Shown: positions 27,301 to 35,345 of the stretch, in pieces | How positions within the stretch are numbered: the first letter of the stretch is position 1 | How the letters are laid out: each line of letters starts with the position of its first letter | DNA from: Ornithinimicrobium cerasi | GTDB taxonomy: Bacteria; Actinomycetota; Actinomycetes; Actinomycetales; Dermatophilaceae | Assembly: GCF_003702705.1 (NCBI RefSeq) | Contig: NZ_QZMN01000001.1 | Span: 345,356-409,355 of the forward strand | Length of the DNA stretch: 64,000 nt | Direction of reading: 5' to 3' | The notes under the pieces: model-generated | What the model saw: only the letters and a program-made list of their open reading frames with translations | Told to the model about the DNA's origin: nothing | The model's database searches: none | Position numbers and translations under genes: made by a program

Positions 27301-29657
27301 ATGACGAAGGTCGTCTCCTCGTGGACGACGACCCAGGTGATGCCGCCGTCCGCGCTGACCTCGACGGCGCCGGAGGATCCGCCGAAGGTGTCGAAGAGCT
27401 GCTTGTAGACGACCGACACGGTGGTCATCGCGCTGGCGTCGAGCGGTGGCGAGACGAGGACCGTGTCTCCGGACCCCACGTCGAGCATGCTGTTCGCCTC
27501 GGCGAACCCGCCCTGACCACCCGTGAGGTTGCCGATCGCCATCGGGTCGTCGAAGCGCCAGACCAGCCCGTCGCCCTGCAGGTCCTCGACGCTCCATCCC
27601 TCGGGCAGGGCCAGGGAGTCGTAGGTCTCCGTGGTCCCGTCCAGGACCAGCGTGTACCCGGGGGCGCTGCACGTCACCGGGTCGACGAGCAGCGCGAAGT
27701 CGGCCACGGACCCGTCCGCCGCGACGACGACGACCTCGCGCGACTCCACCTGGTAGCCGGGCAGCTGGGCGGTGGCGCGGACGACGTGCGTGCCCACCGG
27801 GAGGTCCAGGGTGTAGGCACCGGTCAGGGGGTCGGTGTAGGCACCGACGGAGGACTGGCCCTGGACGCTGATCCGGGCGTAGAGCGGGTAGCCCTGGCCG
27901 GACCCGTCGGTCACGGTCCCGGACAGCATGCCGGTCGGCGCGGCCTCCAGCGCGACGTCGTGGACCACGGTGTCGTCCACGGGCACGGTGACGGTCGCCG
28001 CGTCGGGGAGGTAGCCGAACTTGCTCGTCGTGACGTCCCACTCGCCGGAGCCGAGGCGGATGCCGTAGGTGCCGTCGGCCGCAGTGGTGGTGGACCGGGT
28101 GCGCTCCGCCTGCAGGGTGACGGTGGCCCCGGCGAGCGCCTCCGCGCTGGCCGCGTCGGTGACGGTCCCCGCCACCCGGCCGGTGTCGCCGATCGGTGCG
28201 GAGTCCAGCAGCGCGATCGCGTCGAGGCGTCCCTCGCCGTAGACGTTGTTGTCGCCGGGGGAGCCGCCGCACTGCTCGTCCGGGGTGTCGACGGCGGACC
28301 CGTCGAGCAGCTCGCGGGTGAAGGTCACGTCACCGATGAGGTCGGGCGCCGCCGCCCAGAGCAGGGCGACCGCGCCACCGACGTGCGGCGCCGCCATGGA
28401 GGTGCCGCTGAAGGACTCGTACCCGCCGCCTGGGACGGAGGAGCGGACGTTCACCCCCGGCGCCGAGATGTCCGGCTTGACCGCTCCGTCCTGGCCGACG
28501 CCGCGGGAGGAGAAGGGGGCGATGGTGTTCGTGATGTCGTAGGCGCCGACGGAGTAGTTGATGATCCGGCTGCCCGGCGAACCGGACGTCTGGCACTGGG
28601 GCCCCATGTTGCCGTTGGACCACACCCCGAAGATGCCGGAGGCCGCCCAGGCCTCGGCGACGTCCTCCATGAACGGGTCGTTGGTCGGGAAACCGCTGCC
28701 CCACGAGTTGTTGATGACGTGCGGTCGCATCGAGGGGAGCGGGTTGTCGCCGGCGAGGTCCGTGGGTGCGAGCAGCCACTCGCCGGCCGCGATGAGCGCC
28801 GCGTCGGACGGGCAGCAGCCGTTGGCGGCGATCCAGCGTGCCCCCGGCGCGACGCCGATCTGGTTGGCGCCCCCGTCGTCGCCGACCATGGTGCCCATCG
28901 TGTGCGTTCCGTGGGCGTCGAGGTCGACCGGCTCGTCCGAGCCCACCCCGCCCGCGTCGAACCAGTTGTAGTCGTGGGTGAAGGTGCCGTCGCCGTTGTT
29001 GCCCCGGTACTGCTCGACGAGCGCCGGGTGCTGGTAGTCCACCCCGGTGTCGATGTTGGCGACGACGATCCCCTCCCCGGTCACCCCGTAGCCCGACCAG
29101 ACGTCGTCGGCGTTGATGTCGGCCACGCCCCACTCGACGTCGTCGGCGGTGAAGGACGGCTCGCCGGGCAGCGGCTCAGGCAGGTCGTACTCCGTGGGTA
29201 GGTAGACCCCCTCGACCCCCGGGTCGAGCGCGAGCGAGCGCAGGAGGTCCTCGTCACCACCCTGGATGAGGATGGCATTGCTGATGAAGTACGGGGTGTG
29301 CTCCACACCCGACGCGCTGAGCCGCTCACGCGTCGCGGCCTGGCTCTGCTCCGCGGTGCTGCGCAGGGCGTCGTAGACGGCCTGCCCGCGCTCCTCCCAC
29401 GAGTCGATCGCGCTCGGGGCGGTGAGATCAGCCCGCTCCTCGAACCTGACCAGGACCGTGGCACGCCCGCGGTCCTCGAGCTCCTGGACGACGTCGGCCT
29501 GCAGCTTCTGCTCCGGGTCAGGCCCCGGAGGCGCTGGTGCCGCCCCCGCGGCCAGGCCGCCGCCCAGGACCATCACCGCTGCCGTCAGCGACGCTACCCA
29601 GCGTCGTCTCGCAGCCCGCGGTCGTCGCGCGTCCCGGTCCTTGGCGTGCAGCGGCAT
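24324..29657 (-). CDS. Secreted S8 subtilase with carboxypeptidase-like, kelch and three cell-wall-binding repeats
   Basis: A 1777-residue exported protein. A signal peptide (about 1-45) has a basic region followed by VASLTAAVMVLGGGLAAGAA. A propeptide (about 50-160) precedes the peptidase, whose triad is Asp203 (NIDTGVDYQHP), His249 (DAHGTHTMG) and Ser420 (FSGTSMAAPHVGG). Then come two carboxypeptidase-regulatory-like domains (about 495-660), a jelly-roll/adhesion region, a third such domain, a kelch-type propeller with repeated W-YDP-DSW motifs (about 1075-1310), another beta domain, and three cell-wall-binding type-2 repeats (about 1490-1777; each with RYxTA, FPDALA and VVVGGTLAV). It probably acts as a wall-anchored protease. 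The ATG at 29657 gives the signal peptide. Confidence 0.92.
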   Translation of the reverse strand: MPLHAKDRDARRPRAARRRWVASLTAAVMVLGGGLAAGAAPAPPGPDPEQKLQADVVQELEDRGRATVLVRFEERADLTAPSAIDSWEERGQAVYDALRSTAEQSQAATRERLSASGVEHTPYFISNAILIQGGDEDLLRSLALDPGVEGVYLPTEYDLPEPLPGEPSFTADDVEWGVADINADDVWSGYGVTGEGIVVANIDTGVDYQHPALVEQYRGNNGDGTFTHDYNWFDAGGVGSDEPVDLDAHGTHTMGTMVGDDGGANQIGVAPGARWIAANGCCPSDAALIAAGEWLLAPTDLAGDNPLPSMRPHVINNSWGSGFPTNDPFMEDVAEAWAASGIFGVWSNGNMGPQCQTSGSPGSRIINYSVGAYDITNTIAPFSSRGVGQDGAVKPDISAPGVNVRSSVPGGGYESFSGTSMAAPHVGGAVALLWAAAPDLIGDVTFTRELLDGSAVDTPDEQCGGSPGDNNVYGEGRLDAIALLDSAPIGDTGRVAGTVTDAASAEALAGATVTLQAERTRSTTTAADGTYGIRLGSGEWDVTTSKFGYLPDAATVTVPVDDTVVHDVALEAAPTGMLSGTVTDGSGQGYPLYARISVQGQSSVGAYTDPLTGAYTLDLPVGTHVVRATAQLPGYQVESREVVVVAADGSVADFALLVDPVTCSAPGYTLVLDGTTETYDSLALPEGWSVEDLQGDGLVWRFDDPMAIGNLTGGQGGFAEANSMLDVGSGDTVLVSPPLDASAMTTVSVVYKQLFDTFGGSSGAVEVSADGGITWVVVHEETTFVIEDEVTLDVTDQLAGASQAHVRFRYQDPPPEPDLLWQVDDVFLGSRTCEPLGGGLVVGYVQDDLEGAGIVNARVSSVDNPSDAGTSRATPDDPALDDGFYWLHSELTGSHPFLATARNYGTDQQDVTVLEGAVARADFVLGQAILEIDPTSLTTTVALGEADGGEFTVTNTGTSTAQITFTERRGDFEILRADGSRMSSQQAVAADGAPLVSRPVEVSVGSSALREDLREAAAAAAPADEPWTDLTDLPVPVTGNRVVSLDGVWYSVGGFSFTDFPGLYRYDAPALEWQPLAALPAPVELPLAAAVDGRIVVAGGWSASGEPTSDTWIYDPETDSWAPGAPLPTPVSSMGVAVTAGEVLAVGGCTTGFCLPLVDTVQAYDIASDSWSVRTPFPVPVAFPSCGGLDGGVVCAGGIDSSEQMLDATWAYDPSADAWTSRAPAPATLFAPAAASANGQLVAVSGIQDGQLTNASWAYDPVADSWSPLPNANHAVYRGGGACGFLRAGGQDDFDLVSSAELLPGLDLCAESGADVEWLVLDTTEAVLDPGQSVTVGVTTDSSAVNQPGTYTAGVGVVANVPVTPAPVDVTMHVTPPLSWGKVTGTAYLEDCEGGLVAGDSVGIDITPVREGVGDGWLIMTDQEGVYARWINTQVGTLRMTALLTGFRPDPHLVDLARGGTVVQDFALLDEACRENPGPVPPEVIRVSGLDRYDTAARVSQQFAPGVGTVYVATGTAFPDALAAAARAGSLGGPVLLVRPTSVPGVTATELRRLQPDRVVVVGGTLAVSAGVESSLRTLLPDATVVRRAGGDRYQTAALIARDLPAADVVYVATGADFPDALAGAARAGSVDGPVLLVRHGSVPPSTRAELQRLAPDRIVVLGGTLAVSDAVVTALGSYGTVERVAGANRYATAAEVSRALATSQDVYIATGLDWPDALAGAARAGATDSPVLLVRTGSVPGPTWAALDRLEPGRIFVLGGTLAVQDGVLEELRLPR

Positions 29658-29778
29658 GAGGAGCCCCGTCCTGCGTGTGCAGCACCGAGGCCCCTCCCCG
29701 GCCGACCACGCCTACGACAGAACCTAGTGGCGCGTCGCGGTCTGCCGGTACCCGTGGAACCACCCCCGCGCGGACAGG

Positions 29779-30183
29779 TCAGGGTGCGGAGCTGCGGGTC
29801 ACGTACCAGCTGGCGACGGTGGAGCGACGGTGGAACCCCAGCTTGCGCAGGATCGTGCTGACGTGGCCCTCCACCGTGCGCTCGGAGAGGAAGAGCATCG
29901 CGGCGATCTGCCGGTTGGTCATCCCCTCCGCGACGAGGCCGGCGACACGGTCCTCCCGGTGCGTGAGGCGACCACCGGCGGGTTTCACCCGCGTCACCGG
30001 TGCCGCCACCGGCCGGCCCGCCGGGTCCGCGGGTTCCGCGGGTTCCGCGGGGTCCGCGGGACAGACGGCCCCCGTCAGGATCGCCCTGGCCTCCGCCTCC
30101 ATCGACCGGTTGTTGGCCGCCGCCCGGACCTTCAGCCGGCGGCGGACCTCCTCGTCGAGCCCCCGCACCGTCACCGTCGCCAT
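29779..30183 (-). CDS. Small regulator: FitA-type ribbon-helix-helix domain fused to a LuxR-type helix-turn-helix
   Basis: A 134-residue protein. Residues 1-42 (VTVRGLDEEVRRRLKVRAA, then SMEAEARAIL) match FitA/VapB-type ribbon-helix-helix antitoxins. Residues about 75-134 are a LuxR/GerE HTH: LTHREDRVAGLVAEGMTNRQ, then LSERTVEGHVSTILRKLG. A Pro/Ala/Glu linker encoded by 9-base CCGCGGGTT-type repeats joins them. No PIN toxin gene is adjacent. The ATG at 30183 is chosen because the RHH strand starts there. The two DNA-binding folds in one small chain suggest a repurposed antitoxin acting as transcription regulator. It is divergent from the LigD-like polymerase gene. Confidence 0.75.
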   Translation of the reverse strand: MATVTVRGLDEEVRRRLKVRAAANNRSMEAEARAILTGAVCPADPAEPAEPADPAGRPVAAPVTRVKPAGGRLTHREDRVAGLVAEGMTNRQIAAMLFLSERTVEGHVSTILRKLGFHRRSTVASWYVTRSSAP

Positions 30184-30295
30184 GGTGGCGATGCTAGCGA
30201 TGCTGGCATCCACGTGGGTCTCCGGGGGGAACTTTGCCGGGCGCGGGCCGTCGACGTCGTGGATCACGGGGGCGTCGCCGACTAGGTTGACGTCC

Positions 30296-31396
30296 ATGGC
30301 TGCGGACGCGACGACGCTCGAGGCGACCGGACCCGACGGCGAGCCGGTGGAGGTGCGCCTCACCAGCCCCGACAAGGTCGTCTGGCCGGCCACCGACCAG
30401 GGGGAGGCCATCACCAAGGCCGACCTGGCGGCATACCTGGGTGCGGTGGCGGGGCCGATGCTGAGGGCCCTGGCGGACCGTCCGGTCACCCTCCAGCGGG
30501 TGCGGGGCGGGATCGAGGGGGAGGAGTTCTACTCCAAGAACCCGCCGAAGGGCGTGCCCGCGTGGTCGCGGACGACGGAGGTGACCTATCCGTCCGGCCG
30601 CCGCCACCCGCAGCTGGTGGTCGACGACGAGGCCACGCTGCTGTGGACGGCGCAGATGGGCACGGTGACCTGGCATCCCTGGCCGGTGCGCAGCGGTGAC
30701 AACGACCACCCCGACGAGCTGCGGATCGACCTTGACCCCCAGCCGGGCCGCGCCTTCGCCGACGTCGTCGAGGCGGCGCTCGGGCTGCGCGAGGTGATGC
30801 TGGAGGCCGGCCTGACCCCCTTCGCCAAGACCACCGGGAGCCGCGGGGTCCACGTGTTCGCGCCGGTCCGGCCGGAGCTGGAGTTCCTCGAGGTGCGGCA
30901 CGCCGTCATCGGGCTGGCCCGCGAGCTGGAGCGCCGGATGCCCGACCTCGTGACCACGGCGTGGTGGAAGGAGGAGCGGGGCGAGCGGATCTTCGTCGAC
31001 TTCAACCAGGCGACGCGCGACCGCACCCTGGCGGCGGCGTGGAGCCCGCGGATCCTGCCCGGCGCCCCCGTGTCGGTCCCGGTGACCTGGGAGGAGCTGG
31101 TGGCGGTGCGTCCGTCGGAGCTGACCGTCCACACCGTCCCCGGGTGGCTCGCCGAGCACGGGGACGCGTGGGAGGGGATGCACGACCAGCCTGGCGAGGT
31201 CGCCGGTGCCTACGCCCTCTGGCAGGCGGACCTCGAGCGCGGGCTGGGCGAGCTCAGCTTCCCGCCCGACCACCCCAAGATGCCCGGGGAGCCGCCGCGG
31301 GTGCAGCCGAGCAAGAAGGTGGCCGAGCACTGGGACGAGCAGGGCAACCGCGTCGAGCCCGAGACGCGTCCGCACCAGCAGGGTGGGGCAGACTGA
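30296..31396 (+). CDS. LigD-type polymerase/primase domain protein
   Basis: A 366-residue archaeo-eukaryotic-primase-like polymerase of the LigD POL family, used in non-homologous end joining. Motifs include SPDKVVWP near the start, GIEGEEFYSKNPP, the catalytic acids in RIDLDPQPG, the KTTGSRGVHVF nucleotide-binding segment and a late IFVDFNQ. It stands alone rather than fused to a ligase and nuclease as in LigD. The following gene, 4 bases on, is the ligase. No Ku gene is visible in this window. The ATG at 30296 follows a short leader. Confidence 0.88.
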   Translation: MAADATTLEATGPDGEPVEVRLTSPDKVVWPATDQGEAITKADLAAYLGAVAGPMLRALADRPVTLQRVRGGIEGEEFYSKNPPKGVPAWSRTTEVTYPSGRRHPQLVVDDEATLLWTAQMGTVTWHPWPVRSGDNDHPDELRIDLDPQPGRAFADVVEAALGLREVMLEAGLTPFAKTTGSRGVHVFAPVRPELEFLEVRHAVIGLARELERRMPDLVTTAWWKEERGERIFVDFNQATRDRTLAAAWSPRILPGAPVSVPVTWEELVAVRPSELTVHTVPGWLAEHGDAWEGMHDQPGEVAGAYALWQADLERGLGELSFPPDHPKMPGEPPRVQPSKKVAEHWDEQGNRVEPETRPHQQGGAD

Positions 31397-31400
31397 CGAC

Positions 31401-32483
31401 GTGCACCTGCCGCTGCTGCCGCCCGTGAGCCCGATGCTGGCCAAGCCCGGCCGGAGCCTGCCCACCGGCTGGTGGTACGACCCGAAGTGGGACGGCTTCC
31501 GCTCGATCGTCTTCCGCCACGGTGACGAGGTGGTGCTCGGCAGCCGCAACGAGAAGCCGCTCACCCGCTACTTCCCCGAGCTCGTGGAGGCGATCCTGCG
31601 TGACCTGCCGCAGCGGTGCGTCGTCGACGGCGAGATCGTCGTGACCACTGCGGACGGGCGGCGGCTGGACTTCGAGGCCCTCCAGCAGCGGATCCACCCG
31701 GCAGACTCGCGGGTGCGCATGCTCGCCGCGCAGACCCCGGCCGCGTTCGTCGCGTTCGACCTGCTCGCGCTGGGGGACGAGGACCTCACGGGTATGCCGT
31801 TCTCCGCCCGCCGGGCGCGGCTGGAGGAGGCGCTCGGGTGGCTGAGCCCCTCGGCCGTGGGGCCGTCGGTGCACCTGTCCCCGATCACCGCCGACGAGGA
31901 GGTGGCGATGCGGTGGTTCGCCGAGTTCGAGGGCGCCGGTCTCGACGGGATCATCGCCAAGGACCCCGCCGGGGTCTACGAGCCCAACAAGCGGGTCCTC
32001 GTCAAGCTCAAGCACGAGCGGACGGCCGACTGCGTCGTGGCCGGCTACCGCCTGCACAAGAGCGGGGAGGACGCCGTGGGCTCCCTGCTGCTGGGTCTCT
32101 ACGACGAGCGGGGGGTGCTGAGCAGCGTGGGGGTGGCCGCGTCGTTCACGATGGCCCGGCGCCGTGAGCTCCTCGCCGAGCTGGAGCCGCTCGTCACCAC
32201 GCTCGACGGACATCCGTGGGACTGGGCGGCGCAGCTGGAGGGGGAGCGCACGCCGCAGAAGAACGCTGGGTCGCGGTGGAACGCCGGCAAGGATCTCTCG
32301 TTCGTGCCGCTGCGGCCCGAACGGGTGGCGGAGGTGCGCTACGACTACCTGGAGGGGGAGCGCTTCCGGCACATCGCTCACCTGGTGCGGTGGCGGCCGG
32401 ACCGGGACCCGAAGAGCTGCACCTACGACCAGCTCGACCGGCCGACCGACCACGACCTGTCCGCGGTGCTGGGGGTGCGGTGA
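31401..32483 (+). CDS. ATP-dependent DNA ligase (LigC/LigD ligase-domain type)
   Basis: A 360-residue ligase. The adenylated lysine lies in YDPKWDGFRS (motif I). The other nucleotidyltransferase motifs are VVDGEIVV (III), GLDGIIAKDP (IV) and VLVKLKHERTADC (V). An OB-fold follows. It starts at GTG 31401, 4 bases after the polymerase gene, so the pair would act together in joining broken DNA ends. Its stop overlaps the ATG of the hydrolase gene by one base (TGATG). Confidence 0.9.
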   Translation: MHLPLLPPVSPMLAKPGRSLPTGWWYDPKWDGFRSIVFRHGDEVVLGSRNEKPLTRYFPELVEAILRDLPQRCVVDGEIVVTTADGRRLDFEALQQRIHPADSRVRMLAAQTPAAFVAFDLLALGDEDLTGMPFSARRARLEEALGWLSPSAVGPSVHLSPITADEEVAMRWFAEFEGAGLDGIIAKDPAGVYEPNKRVLVKLKHERTADCVVAGYRLHKSGEDAVGSLLLGLYDERGVLSSVGVAASFTMARRRELLAELEPLVTTLDGHPWDWAAQLEGERTPQKNAGSRWNAGKDLSFVPLRPERVAEVRYDYLEGERFRHIAHLVRWRPDRDPKSCTYDQLDRPTDHDLSAVLGVR

Positions 32484-33661
32484 TGACCGCGCACCCGGCG
32501 GTGCGCCGCGCCGTGGCCGTGGGCGCCGGAGTGGCCGGGGGCGCGGCGCTGGGCGGGGCGGTGTCCATGGGGACGGCCACCTACTTCGCCCACCGGATCA
32601 TCACGCCGGAGCACGAGAAGAAGGACGACAGCACGGTCGTCGCGGTGGCCGCGGACGAGGGGACGGTCACCCTTCGCGCCACCCCGGACACCACCGCCCG
32701 GGGACGCTACGGGTTGTGGCTGCAGGGCGGGGCGGGGCACGCCCGGCTGGGCGACGTGCTCGGGACCGAGGGGACGGGGCGAACGGCCACCGTGACCCGC
32801 CCGGTCCTCGGTGTCGACTCGGGAGAACTGGTCCCCGGACCGGCGCGATGGAACAAGTACTTCTACTGCGGCACACCGGGTTCGGCGCTCGACCTGGATT
32901 ATGAGGACGTCCTGGTCACCTCCGACGTGGGCGACCTGCCGACGTGGCGGGTGCCGCCCCCGCCGGAGGCCGACACCGGAGACTGGGCGATCCTCGTGCA
33001 CGGGCGCAGCGCGATGCGGGAGGAGACCCTGCGCGCGCTGCCGGTGCTGCACCGGCTCGGGTTCACCTCGCTGGTCCCCATGTACCGCAACGACATCGGT
33101 GCCCCGCCGAGCACCGACGGACGCTACAGCCTGGGGTTGTCGGAGTGGCGGGACGTGGACGCCGCGATGCGCTTCGCCCTCGCGCACGGGGCGCGCCGGC
33201 TCGTCCTGGTGGGCTGGTCGATGGGTGGGGCGATCGTGCTGCAGGCGCTGAACCGCTCGGACGTCGCCCACCGGGTGCACCGGGTCGTGCTGGACGGCCC
33301 GGTGATCGACTGGGGGTCGGTGCTCGCCCACCAGGCCGAGCTGCACCTCATCCCCAGACCCATCGACCACCTCGCCCGCAGCCTGATGCGCAGCCGGGCC
33401 TCCCGGCACCTGCTGCGGATCGCCGAGCCGGTGGACGTGGCGGCCACCAACTGGGTCGACCGGGCCGACGAGGTCAGCCACCGGATCTTCATCATCCACT
33501 CCGCCACCGACGAGACCGTGCCCTTCGGGCCGTCCCAGGACCTGGCCCGGCGGCGGCCCGGACTGGTGCACACGTTCGTGTGGCCGAGCGCGCGGCACTG
33601 CCAGGAGTGGAACACCAACACCTCGTTGTGGGAGGACCTCGTCGCCTCCTTCCTGCGCTGA
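32483..33661 (+). CDS. Alpha/beta hydrolase with N-terminal hydrophobic segment
   Basis: A 392-residue protein. An Ala/Gly/Val-rich hydrophobic stretch near residues 10-35 may be a membrane anchor or signal. The hydrolase core has LVHGRSAMREE (oxyanion loop), VGWSMGGAIVLQ with the nucleophile serine, an aspartate in HSATDETVPF and a histidine in SARHCQEWN. No close family is recognised and the substrate is unknown. It is translation-coupled to the ligase gene (TGATG), an operon partnership without an obvious metabolic reason. Confidence 0.8.
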   Translation: MTAHPAVRRAVAVGAGVAGGAALGGAVSMGTATYFAHRIITPEHEKKDDSTVVAVAADEGTVTLRATPDTTARGRYGLWLQGGAGHARLGDVLGTEGTGRTATVTRPVLGVDSGELVPGPARWNKYFYCGTPGSALDLDYEDVLVTSDVGDLPTWRVPPPPEADTGDWAILVHGRSAMREETLRALPVLHRLGFTSLVPMYRNDIGAPPSTDGRYSLGLSEWRDVDAAMRFALAHGARRLVLVGWSMGGAIVLQALNRSDVAHRVHRVVLDGPVIDWGSVLAHQAELHLIPRPIDHLARSLMRSRASRHLLRIAEPVDVAATNWVDRADEVSHRIFIIHSATDETVPFGPSQDLARRRPGLVHTFVWPSARHCQEWNTNTSLWEDLVASFLR

Positions 33662-33702
33662 CCCCGGTGGGGTGGGGCAGGCGGGGGGCGAGGCAGTGGT
33701 CC

Positions 33703-34359
33703 TCAGCGCAGCACCGTCCGGACGAGGACGTCCCCGCCCCAGAGGAGGAGGTGGGTCGGGGTGCCGCGCAGGTCGGCGAAGGTGAGGGACGGGGGGACGA
33801 GCAGCGGCCCCGCGCCCCCGGCGAGGACCGGCCGGACGGTCACGCACAGCTCGTCGACGACGCCCTCTGCCAGCCAGCTCGCCAGGAGCGAGGCGCCGCC
33901 CTCCACGACGACCCGCCGCCAGCCGTGGGCGAGGACGGCGTCGAGGGCCTCGCGGGCGCCGAGCGTGCGCCCGTGGCCGCTGACGAGGACCACCTCGCCG
34001 GCGTCCGGTCCGGCGGGCCCGCGCAGGGTCTCCGGCAGGACCTCCCCGCTCGAGACCACCGCCAGCGCGGTGCCCCGCAACGGCCGGTAGCCCTCCGCAC
34101 GCACCGTCCCCGCACCGACGACAACGACGTCCGCCCAGGCCCGGAGGTGGTCGAAGGCCGCGTGGTCGCCGTCGGAGCCGGCGTTGAGGGTCCCGCTGCG
34201 CCCGTCGGGCCCCGTCGTGCGCCCGTCCAGGGTCGTGATGAAGCCGGCTCGCACCCAGGGGCGGGACCCGAGGTCGGGCGGTGCGGCATACCAGTCGGCG
34301 AGTTCGTCGGGGGTCAGGGGACCGGTGCCGGTGCGCGTCACCCCGGCATCATCGCTCAC
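33703..34359 (-). CDS. RibD C-terminal-type reductase (pyrimidine reductase / DHFR-like fold)
   Basis: A 218-residue protein with RibD_C features: RAGFITTLDGRTTGPDG near the N-terminus, WADVVVVGAGTVRAEGY in the middle, VVVEGGASLLASWL as the NADPH-binding motif and DELCVTVRPVLAGG near the end. Such proteins reduce pyrimidine riboflavin intermediates or related compounds with NADPH. No other riboflavin genes are nearby, so the physiological substrate is not clear. The start is ambiguous between GTG at 34359 and GTG at 34341. It is divergent from ppk2. Confidence 0.8.
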   Translation of the reverse strand: MSDDAGVTRTGTGPLTPDELADWYAAPPDLGSRPWVRAGFITTLDGRTTGPDGRSGTLNAGSDGDHAAFDHLRAWADVVVVGAGTVRAEGYRPLRGTALAVVSSGEVLPETLRGPAGPDAGEVVLVSGHGRTLGAREALDAVLAHGWRRVVVEGGASLLASWLAEGVVDELCVTVRPVLAGGAGPLLVPPSLTFADLRGTPTHLLLWGGDVLVRTVLR

Positions 34360-34399
34360 GGCGCGGGCGGTGACGCCCGTGACGTGCCACGATGGCGCG

Positions 34400-35311
34400 A
34401 TGGCGAAGAAGAAGGACAAGGTCAAGGGCACCGACGACGGCGGGGGCAGGGCCGAGGGGACGGCGGCGCTGACGACGGTGGCACCGTTCACCGACGCCCT
34501 CCGGGTGGGGGAGGGTTTCGTGCTGGCGGGCGTCGACCCCCGGTCGACACCGGCCTTCGACGGCGACAAGGAGGCCGGGAAGTCGGCGCTGGCCGCGGCT
34601 GACGAGGAGCTGGACCACCTGCAGGAGCAGCTCTTCGCGATGAGCCGGGCGGGGGGCAGCAGGCGCCTGCTGCTGGTCATCCAGGGCATGGACACCTCCG
34701 GCAAGGGCGGGATCATGCGTCACGTCGTCGGGTCCGTCGACCCGCAGGGGGTGGAGCTGACCGCCTTCAAGCAGCCGACCGCGGAGGAGCGGCGCCACCC
34801 CTTCCTGTGGCGCATCAGGCGGGCGCTGCCCGGGCCGGGGATGATCGGGGTCTTCGACCGCAGCCACTACGAGGACGTCCTGGTCGTGCGGGTGCACGAC
34901 CTGGTGCCGCCCGCGCAGTGGAAGCGCCGGTACGGCACGATCAACACCTTCGAGAAGGGGCTCGTCGAGGAGGACGTCACCCTGATCAAGGTGATGCTCC
35001 ACATCTCCCCCGACGAACAGAAGGCGCGGCTCCAGGAGCGGCTGGACCGCCCCGACAAGCACTGGAAGTACAACCCGGGTGACCTGGACGAGCGCGCGCA
35101 CTGGGACGCCTACCAGGAGGCCTACCAGGCGCTGCTCGAGCGCTGCAGCCCCGAGCACGCGCCGTGGTACGTCGTGCCCGCGGACCGGAAGTGGTACGCC
35201 CGGCTGGCCGTCCAGCAGCTGCTCCTGGAGCACCTGCGCGGTCTGGACCTGCGCTGGCCCGAGGCCGACTTCGACGTCGAGGGCGAGAAGGAGCGGCTGA
35301 CCGGCCTGTGA
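34400..35311 (+). CDS. ppk2: Polyphosphate kinase 2 family (polyphosphate:nucleotide phosphotransferase)
   Basis: A 303-residue enzyme that phosphorylates nucleotides from polyphosphate. Walker A is LLVIQGMDTSGKGGIMRHV, Walker B is GVFDRSHYEDVLVVRVH, and the lid region carries YGTINTFEKGL. DRPDKHWKYNPGDLDERAHW and APWYVVPADRKWYARL are also family blocks. It is a single-domain protein. Whether it uses NMP or NDP substrates cannot be told here. It starts at the ATG followed by a Lys-rich AKKKDKVKG segment and is convergent with glgX. Confidence 0.92.
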   Translation: MAKKKDKVKGTDDGGGRAEGTAALTTVAPFTDALRVGEGFVLAGVDPRSTPAFDGDKEAGKSALAAADEELDHLQEQLFAMSRAGGSRRLLLVIQGMDTSGKGGIMRHVVGSVDPQGVELTAFKQPTAEERRHPFLWRIRRALPGPGMIGVFDRSHYEDVLVVRVHDLVPPAQWKRRYGTINTFEKGLVEEDVTLIKVMLHISPDEQKARLQERLDRPDKHWKYNPGDLDERAHWDAYQEAYQALLERCSPEHAPWYVVPADRKWYARLAVQQLLLEHLRGLDLRWPEADFDVEGEKERLTGL

Positions 35312-35345
35312 CCGCCCTCGGGCCGGTGGGTGCGCGGGGTTCGGC

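Noticed and set aside
29658-29778. Possible riboswitch or leader before the subtilase gene
   Set aside because: No convincing stem structure or conserved motif found by eye.
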